Position numbers and translations under genes: made by a program. A stretch of DNA of 64,000 nt from Dacryopinax spathularia. Its lineage: Eukaryota; Basidiomycota; Dacrymycetes; Dacrymycetales; Dacrymycetaceae. The stretch lies in NCBI GenBank assembly GCA_037974965.1, contig JBBPFI010000009.1:248001-312000 (forward strand). Direction: 5' to 3'. Shown here in pieces: positions 11,281 to 21,007 of the stretch (positions within the stretch are counted from its first letter, which is position 1; every line of letters begins with the position of its first letter). The notes beneath the pieces were generated by a model. It was not told the origin of the DNA. It saw nothing but the letters and a program-made list of their open reading frames with translations, and searched no databases.

Positions 11281-13946
11281 ATGCCTGCTACTGTGCTGCC
11301 AGAGATCATCGACATCACCAGCTCGCCGGAGCCCTTCTTCGCATCTGGCATAGCGATTAAGCCGCCTCCCTCTCTCCAGAAGAAGGCGAGATCGCGGTCC
11401 GACTTCCCTCGGGCGGGAGCAAGCAACTCAGCGGTCGGCAAAGCCAGGACGAGATCCAGCCCGCTCACCATCATTGATCTCTCGAACGAGTCGGAAGATT
11501 CACCCTTTACTTCACCGAGCAAGCGGCATGGAATAAACTCTCCTGGAACTATGGCCTTAGACTTATCGTCTGCTTCGGGCAAGGAGAAGGGCAACACGTT
11601 CGACTCCTGGATTTCTTCCGGCGTTGAGGATCACGGAACGGATGCAAGCTGTTTTGCGGCAACACCCCATGGAGCGAGGATGGTGGACGACCTAGACTTG
11701 ATGTTAGCGTCTGTTCTCGAAATCCTTCCAGACGTGCTCCCGGCTCATGCACTGATGCTGCTACGCCAACTTGAACCGACATACAAGCAGAACACGGCGC
11801 ACGCAGTCATCCAGTATCTCTTTGACCACGAATATCCGAAGGTTGAGCGGGATAGGGGAAAGAGAAAAAGGGAGGACAGTGATGAGCCGGCGGAAGTGAC
11901 TTTGCGGAAGAAAGGAAAGACAGACTACGAAAGCATCTTGCGGCCTTATCCATCAGGCACCGGCTACAGTGTTTTGGCAGAAGAACAGCTCTTTGAGGAC
12001 TTCCCGCTAGTACCCAGAGCACAGTGAGTGTAGCATTACATCATATGAGTGGTATCACTGATATTTGGCTACAGCGTCCGCAAAGTGATGGAACAGTGCA
12101 ATTATTTCTATGCACCCGCCCATTTGCGCCTGCTGCAAGAATCCCAAATGCCCACTTTGCCTTACGTCATGAAATCCCGCCCTACTCCGCTCAAAGCTAA
12201 AGGAAAGGGAAGAGCCACATACGATGCTGACTTCGAAAAGGAGAGGGAGTGGCTAGTGCGCAAACTCGGTTCGTGGAATGAATCTCGCGCATTCCCTAGC
12301 GATCACTGGCTGACTTATACAATCAGAGGAAGATAAGCTGGCCGCAGATCAGGAATTGGCGGAGAAGCTCAACCAGGAGGAGTATGACACCATTGGAGGA
12401 TGCTTGGAATGTGGATGTTGTTTCGGAGAATACCCGTTCGTGAGTCATGACCAACGTCGTTGTCCTCGGCGAGAGCGCTGAACCCGGGCTAGGACAAACT
12501 CGTTCAGTGCGCTGAAGGGCATCTATTCTGTCGGGACTGTGCACGGCGACAGGCCGAAACATCGCTTGGACTACGACAACCTGAGCTCTTATGCATGGAC
12601 CAGTCAGATTGCAAAGCGCCGTTCCCAGAATCCGAGATTGCCCGTTTCTTGCCCGAGAAGACCTTAAAGCTCTACCATCGCATCAAGCAAGAGAAGGAAA
12701 TCCAGAAAGCCGGTCTGGAAGGCCTCGAAAGCTGTCCATTTTGCGATTATGCTTGTGTGATCGAGAATGATGAGGAGAAGCTTTTTCGATGCGAAAATGA
12801 GGAATGCCTTGTGATCAGCTGTCGCAAGTGTAAGAAGCAGGATCATCTGCCGAGGAGTTGTAAGGGTACGTGTTTCGTGCTTCTACCAGTAGGATGTATG
12901 TTCACTCTGCAGTAGAGGTGGAAGACGACACTCGCTTAGACGCGCGGCATGCGGTTGAAGAAGCTATGAGTAAGTGGCATGTATGCTTCGCCTACCCATC
13001 TGACGGCTGTTTGCAGCCAATGCGCTAATGCGAAAATGTCCCAAATGCCACCACCCATTCATCAAAGAAGCAGGGGTATGTTTTCTCTCGATCGCGCATA
13101 CCATAATACTCATCAGGTCCTCCCATGCGGTCACACAGTGTAACAAAATGACAGTACGTGTTGGAATGACTGGCACCATTCTGGGGCTTACACTATGCTA
13201 GTGCAATCAATGCCGCACGTTGTCATGCTACATATGTCGAAAGGTCGTCAACGGCTATGACCATTTTAACCAGGCAGGTTCTACAATTGCGAAAGCGTAT
13301 CGTCTGCCTAATTTTGCCGCAGCTGCCGGGCGCTGCGCCAGGTGGTGCTTTGAAAGACCCGAACAAGTGTCCCTTGTGGGACACAAATTTGGACAGACTG
13401 CACGCTGAAGAGGTACGAATTCATCCGCTATGATTGCACGTAACTTACAAAAGGTGGTAGGTCGCCGCGGCAGCACGCCAGGCTCAAGACGAAATCCTTT
13501 CTCGCGCCAAGAATGGCGATATACGGATCCATGAGAAGGACTTGGAGGTTGAGCTGCCCAAAGCTCCCCCCACCCCTCCAGGTCCTGGACCGGGTCAACC
13601 TGGCTATAATGGAGGTATCCTCCCTGCTGAATTTCTCCCACCACATCACGGCATGCACTATCGCCCACCTATACCTCCGCCGCAACCTGTCCTGCATCAC
13701 CACCCTCCGCATCTCTATGGATATCAGCATTATCATCATGTTCATCATCAGCCCGAACCCGACCGTGAAGAGTTACAGGGCTGGCAACCTGCCGCGGTGG
13801 TGGCGGGAAACAGGCGGGCACCCCAAGCTTTGGTTGGGGATGCCAGAGTGCCAGCCCCGAGGTTACAGGCGGAACAGGGCAACCTTGCTCTATTTGCTGT
13901 CGACGTTGCGAGAGCAAGCGGACGAAAGGGCGGGCGACGCCAATAG
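11281..13946 (+). CDS. RBR-type E3 ubiquitin ligase, RNF216/TRIAD3-like
   Basis: An E3 ligase of the RING-between-RING class, which passes ubiquitin through a catalytic Cys in RING2. Ten exons: 11281-12023, 12075-12268, 12327-12439, 12493-12865, 12916-12969, 13017-13075, 13139-13153, 13202-13277, 13342-13412 and 13461-13946. They sum to 2184 bases, 727 residues. The order is a disordered N-terminus, a helical segment (DDLDLMLASVLEILPDVLP), RING1 (CLECGCCFGEYP...CAEGHLFCRDCAR), an in-between-RING Cys cluster (CPFCDYACVI...CRKCKKQDHLPRSC), and RING2 (KCPKCHHPFIKEAGCNKMTC then CNQCRTLSCYICRK). The tail is rich in Pro and His. CRKCKKQDHLPRSC matches the RNF216 subfamily. The start is the first ATG in a frame with no upstream ATG. 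Confidence 0.88.
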
Positions 13947-15112
13947 CGGCATCCCGATCAGTCCACAAAGGCTGAATGCGATGCTTGACGTTCTCATGGT
14001 TTGTTTGAAGTCGGTCGTTCTTCATCAGGACTTTTCACCGCATTTGTACAATGACAGCAACCACGCAATTCGATATCCTTCGCATATGCAATGAATTCTT
14101 TCGTCCCAATGCCGTAACTTTGGCGCTTCTCACCAGCGGCCGAACCATCCGCAATGTTCCCTGGCACATGCGAGGCGGCCACTGGCGACACTGAGTGAAG
14201 AAACGGGTGCAGACGGGTGGATTGGGGCTTGATCAAGATTTCCTCAGTCGATGCGGCCAGTCAGCGAGAAGAAACGTTGCTAACGTGTCTTCAGCTCCGA
14301 CGCATTTGCATTCCTCTGTCCACAGTGGTCGCATGAAGGAGCTCCCCTCGTGGCAGGCGAACTGGCTATGAGATAGTGCGGTACCTTACTAGTCAGGGCG
14401 ACGGCCCTAAGCACGAGCATAATGGCGAGCCGAGGTCGCGAGTCGAACAGAGACAAGCCCCCGTAAACGTCGGGTTCCCCAGACCCACTTTAATCCCTGG
14501 GCCAAATCCCGGGAAACAATCAAGGCATGTAGGCTTGATGGCACACTGCCTTGGGTTGGACTGGGATAGTTGAATGGGGGAAGCAAGCGAAACGAAGACA
14601 ATAATGCGGCCGAGACTCATCAGACCTTTGACAGGCCGGACGTGTCCCGTATCTCTCGATATGTATGACCGCGCTCTGGAAAGGATGCGGGAGGTTTGCC
14701 ATTGTCTGTCTCAAATCTTGTTAGAGGGGGAAGTTGGTGTCTCGGGACCCGCCCCCAACGAAAATTGGTTTCCTCTGTTCATCATCGGGTTTGGATATGT
14801 TCGGGAAGAGTGGGCCGGTAGAACAGATTACAAAGACACGAAGGAACTGACGCATTTTGGGGGGTTACTGATTGTCTCCATCCGACGAATTTCGGTTCCG
14901 TTCAATGGGGAGAAATCCGGATTGGTTCGCTGGGCGCAAGGCCATGGCAAAGATAGACGCCAGGATGACTTTCCCCTCAAAAGCACCGTCCTTGCCGCCC
15001 TCTCTTTTATCCATCGCACTCTAATCCATATCCCACAGATACACAACCGCGTCTGAGGACGACGTTTCAACCTTCGTCTCACCACCATTATAGTGGGCAT
15101 AAGCTATACACC
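13947..15112. other. Intergenic region, no gene recognised
   Basis: About 1.17 kb between the RBR ligase and the membrane-protein gene. A 160-residue open frame at 14574-15056 on the + strand has no motif, membrane segment or splice context that I can support. I see no tRNA-like cloverleaf. Confidence 0.4.
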
Positions 15113-16579
15113 ATGGCATCCAACTCTACCTGCGGCCAACTCAATACCGACGTTAGTGGTGAGTGGGAGCATGGTTCTCAAACTCAGAGGGAATAATGTG
15201 AGTCTATGCAGGCGTGGGAGTATGAATCTTTGTTCCATGTTATTGCCGCATGCACCAATACCTGGATAGGTTCGAGTCTCGCTGTATTGTTCCGTCACAA
15301 TTGGCCTGGTCATGATGCGATGTAGCCGTCTATTATCACAAGGCGTTTACACTGTCACTGAAATTTATCATAGGGTTTACGCACAACATGGATGCATTTC
15401 AAGACGCCGCCCGCACGTCGTTTATAACTTCCATCGCCCTCGTTATTTCTGCCCTGATATCCCTGTATCGGGGAACGGGGCTTGCACTGGTTGATGGTCT
15501 GGTAGTGACCTCCGTCACGTCCCTCGTCATGGCCTACGCCTTCATCGTCGGCTCTCAAGGGAGGGGCTATGCTACGGGAATCAATGAGAACGACTTCCTA
15601 CTGACATGGACGCTGACGCTGGCCGCGTTACTCCATACTGCGCTCTGGATGGCGTTCGGCCTCATTGTGTGGCTTGACCCGGTCAATTTCGGAGGGATCG
15701 CTATCCAGCAGTGTAGCCCTAATCCCAACCTGGCTGCTCTTTTTTGGATCTTCTGGCACAGGATTCCCATCACCAGCCCTGGCCTACAGGCCTTCGCCAA
15801 AGCTGTCTTCGGCTTCGCCGGCGCTATGAGCATTTTGATGACCATAGCTGGATTTTTCTATTCACGAGCAGGGAAGAAAGCTCTGGAGAAGAGGCGGATG
15901 AGCCTTGACGCCAGGACCATGCAAAGCATGGCAGAGGCTGGCAGGACGTTCCCGGTTGAAACAGATGGCCGGGGGCCCTCGTTGGAACGTGGTCAGCAGA
16001 ACTCGGCAGAGCCGATCCCACTTTGTCAGCTCATCAAAGCTCCGGGGAGCCAGGACGCCAGAGATGCGCGACCTTCCTCGGAACAAGGGGTACAATCAAC
16101 GGGGGCCCGCACGCCATCAAATGTGAAGCCTTGCTCAGCCCCAATAGAGCGTATGTGCACCTGTTCGCTCCCAATCTGGAGGTCAAACTCACTTGATCGC
16201 CCCAGGATCCGCATTGAGGCGCGTAGCTGGAAGCCTGCAAGGCGTAGTGGGATACGGCGGAGTCTTCGCCTATGTGTACCTGATTATCACCACGGAGAGC
16301 GTCATATCGGTCAATGGCCAGCGAGAAGCGACGAACAGTTTGACCTTCGGCCAAATCCTATCCCTGGTCCTTCTTCTCGACCAAATTGTCTTCCAACCTA
16401 TGTCGCAGATCTTCGACTACCTCGTGGAGCGTGCGGGGCGCAACGTCGCCAGAGAGATGCGGGAGGAAGCCGGCCGTAGACTCTGCACTACAGCTGCCAT
16501 GGTCGGGGAGCCTGAGGTTCCGAACGGCGGTCGAATGCCCGCACAGGAACTCCCTCAGCACGTGCAAGCGGGTCAATAA
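15113..16579 (+). CDS. Orphan multi-membrane protein, better-preserved inverted paralogue
   Basis: A multi-pass membrane protein of unknown function, of a kind common in Agaricomycetes. The start MASNSTCGQLNTDVS is followed by hydrophobic segments TSFITSIALVISALISL, LVVTSVTSLVMAYAFIVG, LTLAALLHTALWMAFGLIVW, LAALFWIFW, GFAGAMSILMTIAGFF and GGVFAYVYLIITTESVI. A charged cytosolic-type loop is followed by a clean intron at 16151-16205 that joins PIER to SALRRVAGS. The C-terminal exon ends at 16579. The 5' exons are uncertain. The canonical splice after DVSG leads into VGV and a stop, whereas a GTTAGT donor one codon earlier keeps the frame open into ESLFHVIAACTNTW. This copy may therefore also be slightly damaged. 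A broken sister lies at 6950-8246. Confidence 0.65.
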
Positions 16580-16837
16580 TGTGACTTGGCCTGCTACGGA
16601 ATCTGGTTGCTCGAAAGCAATGAATAGCATATGTTTGGGACTTCTCACACATACTCGGTAGTGCCGGTGGTGCACCATTGCGCCACTGATTGTGATTTGA
16701 TCATTACTCTGGCTCACTAATGGGCACACAACGTTCTGTTCGGTGTGTATGCTACATGGAACCTGTTTCAACATGAGCTCGTTGCGCGTGGAACCAAGTG
16801 TGTAGAACGCGCACTCTTCACCCATCCACCCCGAAGC

Positions 16838-17182
16838 TCACTCTTTGGGCCCGACATGGCTTGCACCCTGATTGCCGCTTCCTCCAACCTGGTCCTTCAT
16901 CCCCACCCCAGCGCTCGGCGTGTCCTTATGGCCTTCCCCGGTTCCCTTCCCTCCCTTGGACTGCGCTGCGGTATCGAGGCCCGTAGCATTCCCGTTCTCG
17001 GCTGCCTGCTTCCCCGCCGTGGCAACGTCTCCCTGGGTGTCCGTGCCGGCCGAGTGGTTCTCGGGTGTCTCGCCTTTGTTGGTGGCATGCTTCTGCAAGA
17101 AGGCGGCGGGCGTGTTCGAGAAGGAGCGGATGGGAGCGGCGGTGCGTGGAAGAGAGCGGGCGATGATGCGGAGTGCGGGCAT
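16838..17182 (-). CDS. Small mitochondrial-type protein of unknown function
   Basis: A single-exon gene for 114 residues, starting MPALRIIARSLPRTAAPIRS. The N-terminus is Arg-rich, lacks acidic residues and runs into FSNTPAAFLQKH, a typical mitochondrial presequence. The remainder is hydrophilic and rich in Gly, Ala, Thr and Lys (for example GKGTGEGHKDTPSAGVG) and looks disordered. No enzyme motif is visible. The frame is open further upstream, but the chosen ATG gives the plausible targeting signal. The call rests on composition and the presequence, not on a recognised family. Confidence 0.6.
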   Translation of the reverse strand: MPALRIIARSLPRTAAPIRSFSNTPAAFLQKHATNKGETPENHSAGTDTQGDVATAGKQAAENGNATGLDTAAQSKGGKGTGEGHKDTPSAGVGMKDQVGGSGNQGASHVGPKE

Positions 17183-18511
17183 TTTTTGTTCTGGTTTAGA
17201 CGTGGAAGTATGAAATATTCGCGTTACTTGGTTCAGTGAAAAGGTTGCAAAGTAACGTTTTGGGTCGGGGTGAGTTGGCATAAGTAAGTAACGGTGGGTG
17301 CGGGGTAAACCCAAATCTCAGTGATGTCATATCACGTGACGGCTGAATCCAACAATACTCCGCAAAGCAATGTCAAGCTAATCCCAAGCATGCCAGAAAT
17401 AATACAGTCATCGACCATCGCTCGCTAGAACATACATTACAGCTCGATCTGCACTACCGAGGCTACATACATGGGCGTGTCGGTCCATCCTCCATCGGCC
17501 GGACACGTATGGAAGTGGACTGCATAGATGGGGTGGCACTCGCTTCGCGCTTCATTCCGACAGCCTTATATGTTTATGAACCACTCACAGTAGTCGCAGT
17601 ACACTCTCATGAAGCCTCTCGATGGAGATAGAGCGTCGCGCCCCTTGCTTGCTTGGGATTCCCGACACCTTCTCATGGGTTTCGCCACTTCCCGGCGAAG
17701 TGCTTGACGACTTTTTAGCGTGCCCCATGTGACAGATAGGGCGGTCGCGGCCGACAAGGGCGCTAGTTTCAGGAGGACTGCCCGCTGGCCGAATATGCGG
17801 ACAGCAGTGTTGCTCCACCAGTCCTTTTTGCTCTTGGGCCGGACCTTTCAGGGGTGGGCCGGACCATTCAATGCCAGATGTATTCGGACGATTGCTTCAG
17901 CCCTGCTAGATATTATGCGGCTTTGTAGTAGCATACCATAGACGGTTGCCGAACGGCAAAAGCACAAACCTTGTGGTCCAATTCCACCGGACGGCGCCGT
18001 AGTAGTGCGGATGGGGGAAATGGGTTGTTTGGGAGGACGCTTTCTTCTAGTGGTGCACCAGTTCGTCAGAGCATAGACACCATCACGCCAATCCAGCACC
18101 ACCTATCCGAAGCTTCTCCACGACATTGCACATCGTCCTCGGATTTAATTCGTGTTCAAGCGTACCGAGAGCTTTGAGCCCACCGTCTCCCGATTTCCAG
18201 TTCCGAGGATATATTGCTTGCCGACCTGCATTTTAAGTTGAAGGATAGTTGCGGTCCGGATCTCGCAATCCCAGCGGACTGGAATATGATGTCCTTCCAA
18301 TTTCCTGAGGTTGCCTATCGCGGCAGACCCGATGGAGCGTTTCCCAGTATCCAGAAGGGAATCAGAGGCGGGGACAGAGCAAATAAAGTTGTATTTTCCG
18401 GTCAAGACAACACATTACTCGTCCGACGTTCGTCGACCATTTTCGTGCCTTGCATCCTCATTCTCCGCTGTCTTCCCCCTCTCTTGTGTCGAACCTGCGA
18501 GCGATTTCCGC
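17183..18511. other. Intergenic region, no gene recognised
   Basis: About 1.3 kb. It holds the promoter of the small mitochondrial-type gene at its left end and the 3' flank of the ATP synthase epsilon gene at its right end. Several short minus-strand open frames between 17566 and 18102 have no splice consistency or motif I can support. Confidence 0.4.
17333..17338. promoter_or_regulatory. Palindromic CACGTG box
   Basis: TCACGTGAC, an E-box of the type bound by fungal bHLH factors such as Cbf1, lies about 150 bases upstream of the small mitochondrial-type gene's start. The position suits a promoter element, but no experiment or family comparison backs it here. Confidence 0.3.
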
Positions 18512-18978
18512 TCATACAGCCGGCTTGGCTCGACCATCGCTCTTGGGCTTGTCGATCCAAATCTGCAAATGGGTCAGTCACACTCAAGAAGCAAAGATGC
18601 GGAAGAGTGCAAGCAGTAATTAGTGAAATCAGAGTGTCGGCGTCAGGACAGAAGGAGGAGGCAGATGCGCATAAGTGCGCAAGGATAAGAAACAGAAAGG
18701 ACCACAAAAGCAAGAAAGGCAACTCGACGCACCTGCTCGCCTCCATGACCGTTCTCCCACTCCTGGAACCTCAGAGCCGTAAACCCACGCTTCTCAGCTG
18801 CAACCCTCGCCTCCTCCTTCAGACCTGCGCGCAGTGCACGAGCAGCGATTTGTGAGTACTTGTTGTACCTGTTTATGCAGTTAGTTCGAGCTCGGCAGCA
18901 GCAGAGTTGGAGAGGAAGATGGACGGCAGCGCGAATGAAAAACACGCACGTCATGTACTGGCGCCAGAGGGACGACAT
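18512..18978 (-). CDS. ATP15: Mitochondrial F1-ATP synthase epsilon subunit
   Basis: The smallest subunit of the F1 central stalk, in the mitochondrial matrix. Three exons (18950-18978, 18733-18868 and 18512-18562) total 216 bases, 71 residues, close to the 60-70 usual in fungi. The family signature is unmistakable: MTYNKYSQIAARALR, then LKEEARVAAEKRG, then a Trp-containing stretch ALRFQEWENG. The last exon adds IWIDKPKSDGRAKPAV. The first intron falls inside a Thr codon (AC|G) and the second directly after GEQ. Both use GTGCGT donors. As in other fungi, the N-terminus has no classical cleaved presequence. Confidence 0.92.
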
Positions 18979-19214
18979 CCTGCGTTTCTATGCTCTAATG
19001 CCTTTCTCGCAAAAGGACAGCAGGGGGTGAGTGTATCGGCGACGGCGAGCAGCGATGAAATGACGATGACCTTGCGACCTTTGCGCTGCAAGACTACTGA
19101 CGAACTGGGAAGGATGAGTGGCGTCGGATTCTTCCGGGTTGAGAGGTTGCTTCCGTCTGGGTGGAAGAAACTCCGCAACTCCGAACCGAGGCCCCGCCGC
19201 TTCTTGGGGCTTCT

Positions 19215-19545
19215 TCAGCTTGCGCGCAGCGCGTCGAGGATGGGGCTGACGATGGGCTGGGCGACGATGGGCACAATGCGCTTGGCGTCGGTCCAGAAGG
19301 CTTGGCCAATGTTCAACATCCTGCCTGTTTCTAATAATGGAACGACAGCCAGCTGCTACTGTCTTATTTCCTACCCTGCACGCGCGCCCAGAGGTGCGAC
19401 ACAGTACTCGATCACACTTGGAATGTGTGTCACGTATTCGACAAGTGCTTCCCGGACTCGCTGGAGAAACGGCTTCGGTCGATCTAGATCGGCCTGATCG
19501 CATGTACTGGAATGTAAGGACGAACTTCTACTGTCTCACAAAAAG
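19215..19545 (-). pseudogene. Orphan exon pair without a visible start codon
   Basis: On the minus strand two segments read as protein across a typical 50-base intron (GTAGGA...AACAG). The upstream one contains PKPFLQRVREALVEYVTHIP and SVIEYCVAPLGARA. The downstream one continues GRMLNIGQAFWTDAKRIVP and ends QPIVSPILDALRAS at a TGA at 19215. The amphipathic pattern and the clean intron argue for real coding origin. However, no in-frame ATG exists between these exons and the 3' end of cipC, about 150 bases upstream. It may be a 5'-truncated gene remnant, or a gene whose first exon I cannot place. The family is not recognised. Confidence 0.35.
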
Positions 19546-19708
19546 CACCTGTGTTCGATCTATGGTATAGATGACCGGCTATGCACGCGAATATAGGCAG
19601 ATGTGGTTAGCCAGATGTACAGGTCAAACACGATTCATTCTTTTTATTTTCTACATTTACGACTGAAGGGTACATCGATGTCAGACAAATGAGGGTGACG
19701 CAGAGGGT

Positions 19709-20159
19709 CTAGTTAGGAGGCTGCCAGTGGTTGTCAACAGCCTGGTTCACATGGTGCTTGGCTGTATATCATGTCAGCCCACCTTGTTCAACGTTCCAGG
19801 ATGATAAGAAGGTGCGTACCCTTGTACTTGGCCTCCTCCTTGTCGACAAAGTCAAGCCCCTTGGTCTCGACGATGTTGTCGATGAAGGCACCGGCAAAGC
19901 CCGCAAGGAGCTCCTTAGCAGCCTGGTGGTTCTGCGGCTTGCCGTTCTTAGCCTCGTGCTCCTCGTAAGCCTTGGCGGCCTATGATGACCAGTTAGCACA
20001 ATGGCCTGCGGAGCAGCGAAGCAGGAGGGGACGCACCTCGTAAGAAGCGGCAGCGGCGATCAGCTCGTGCGAGAGAGCAGCCTTGTGCGGGGCGTTGACG
20101 ACCTGGTCGTACGCTTGCTTCTGCTCAGAGTTGTCACCGAAAGCGTCGAGGAATCCCAT
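19709..20159 (-). CDS. cipC: CipC-like antibiotic/stress response protein
   Basis: A small cytosolic protein of the CipC family (concanamycin-induced protein C, DUF3759), often among the most abundant fungal proteins under stress or xenobiotics. Its biochemical role is unknown. Three exons (20037-20159, 19820-19979 and 19709-19761) sum to 336 bases, 111 residues, the usual family size. Family landmarks are MGFLDAFGDNSEQKQAYDQV at the start, LSHELIAAAASYEAAKAYEE, and LLAGFAGAFIDNIVETKGLD. The end is VDNHWQPPN. All introns have GTRCGY donors and keep the frame. A TATA box about 120 bases upstream and nearby CCCCT-type stretches fit a strongly inducible promoter. Confidence 0.9.
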
Positions 20160-21007
20160 GTTTGCTTAGGTGTATAAGGGGTTGAAGAGTAGCTTCGGGT
20201 AGGTAGAAGTGATGATAGGTGGATGAGAGAGTGTCGGTGTGCGTGCGATGGAGTTTAGGGACGAGGCAAGGGGCGGGGTTTATATACCCCGCTAGCACCT
20301 GGTTCCAGCGAGGCCATGATCCCTTGCGACTAAGGAGGATGATGCGCCCCAAACAAAGGTAATGAGGCGGTGGGCTGCCGGGATTTCCCAGTTTGGTGAA
20401 TGGTGGGTTACATGACGCTAAATGTGGTAAGGGTCGCGTAGGGTTCGGCCAGAAGGGTCTCATCGCCAAGACATCGCCTCCCCTTTGAGGGGTCTACGGA
20501 ATGATGCGTCGAACATGCGCGAAACGAAACGGGTCTCCCTTTGTTGGATCGAATCTATTGGAGAGGGCCGATGGAACGGCCGGTCGTTAGGGCAGAAGGT
20601 CTGCGAAAGCTGTCGGGGCGGTGTTCCGGGAGTGCGCCTAACGTGGGACGGAACACGTGCGCCACCGACGCGACCGTTGGGCTTGGCATTCCGCAGTTTA
20701 GCTAGACCAGCTGCGCAAGTCTATCCGGTTACAGCTCGCTAGTTGCAGTAAGTCACTACTGTTTGGTTTTGAGAGAACTGTGGTTACGGCTTTGGTGTGT
20801 GAGCATACTTTAGGAAACGAGTCGGTTGCATATGACTATGCGATATACACATGTTACGGCTATATCAAGTTGGAAAGTGATGCTAAACGATGCTATGCTA
20901 AGCTTATGCTACAGACTGGAAGCGTGTTTCGGTCAATTGTTCGAGATGCTACGCCGTTACTCTTGTCGCTACTTTCACACATCTCCTCGGGATTCTGCTC
21001 GGACTCC
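20160..21007. other. Intergenic region upstream of cipC
   Basis: About 850 bases. The left part is the cipC promoter; the right part is 3' flank of the long repeat-protein gene. A 126-residue open frame at 20780-21160 overlaps that gene's last exons on the other strand and is not supported. Confidence 0.45.
20279..20286 (-). promoter_or_regulatory. TATA box of cipC
   Basis: TATATAAA on the minus strand within GGGGTATATAAACC, about 120 bases upstream of the cipC ATG. CCCCGCCCCT sits just upstream of it and contains CCCCT, the core of the stress-response element known from yeast. Confidence 0.6.

Noticed and set aside
14574-15056. 160-residue + strand open frame
   Set aside because: No motif, no splice context and no protein-like composition; it lies in the region before the membrane-protein gene.
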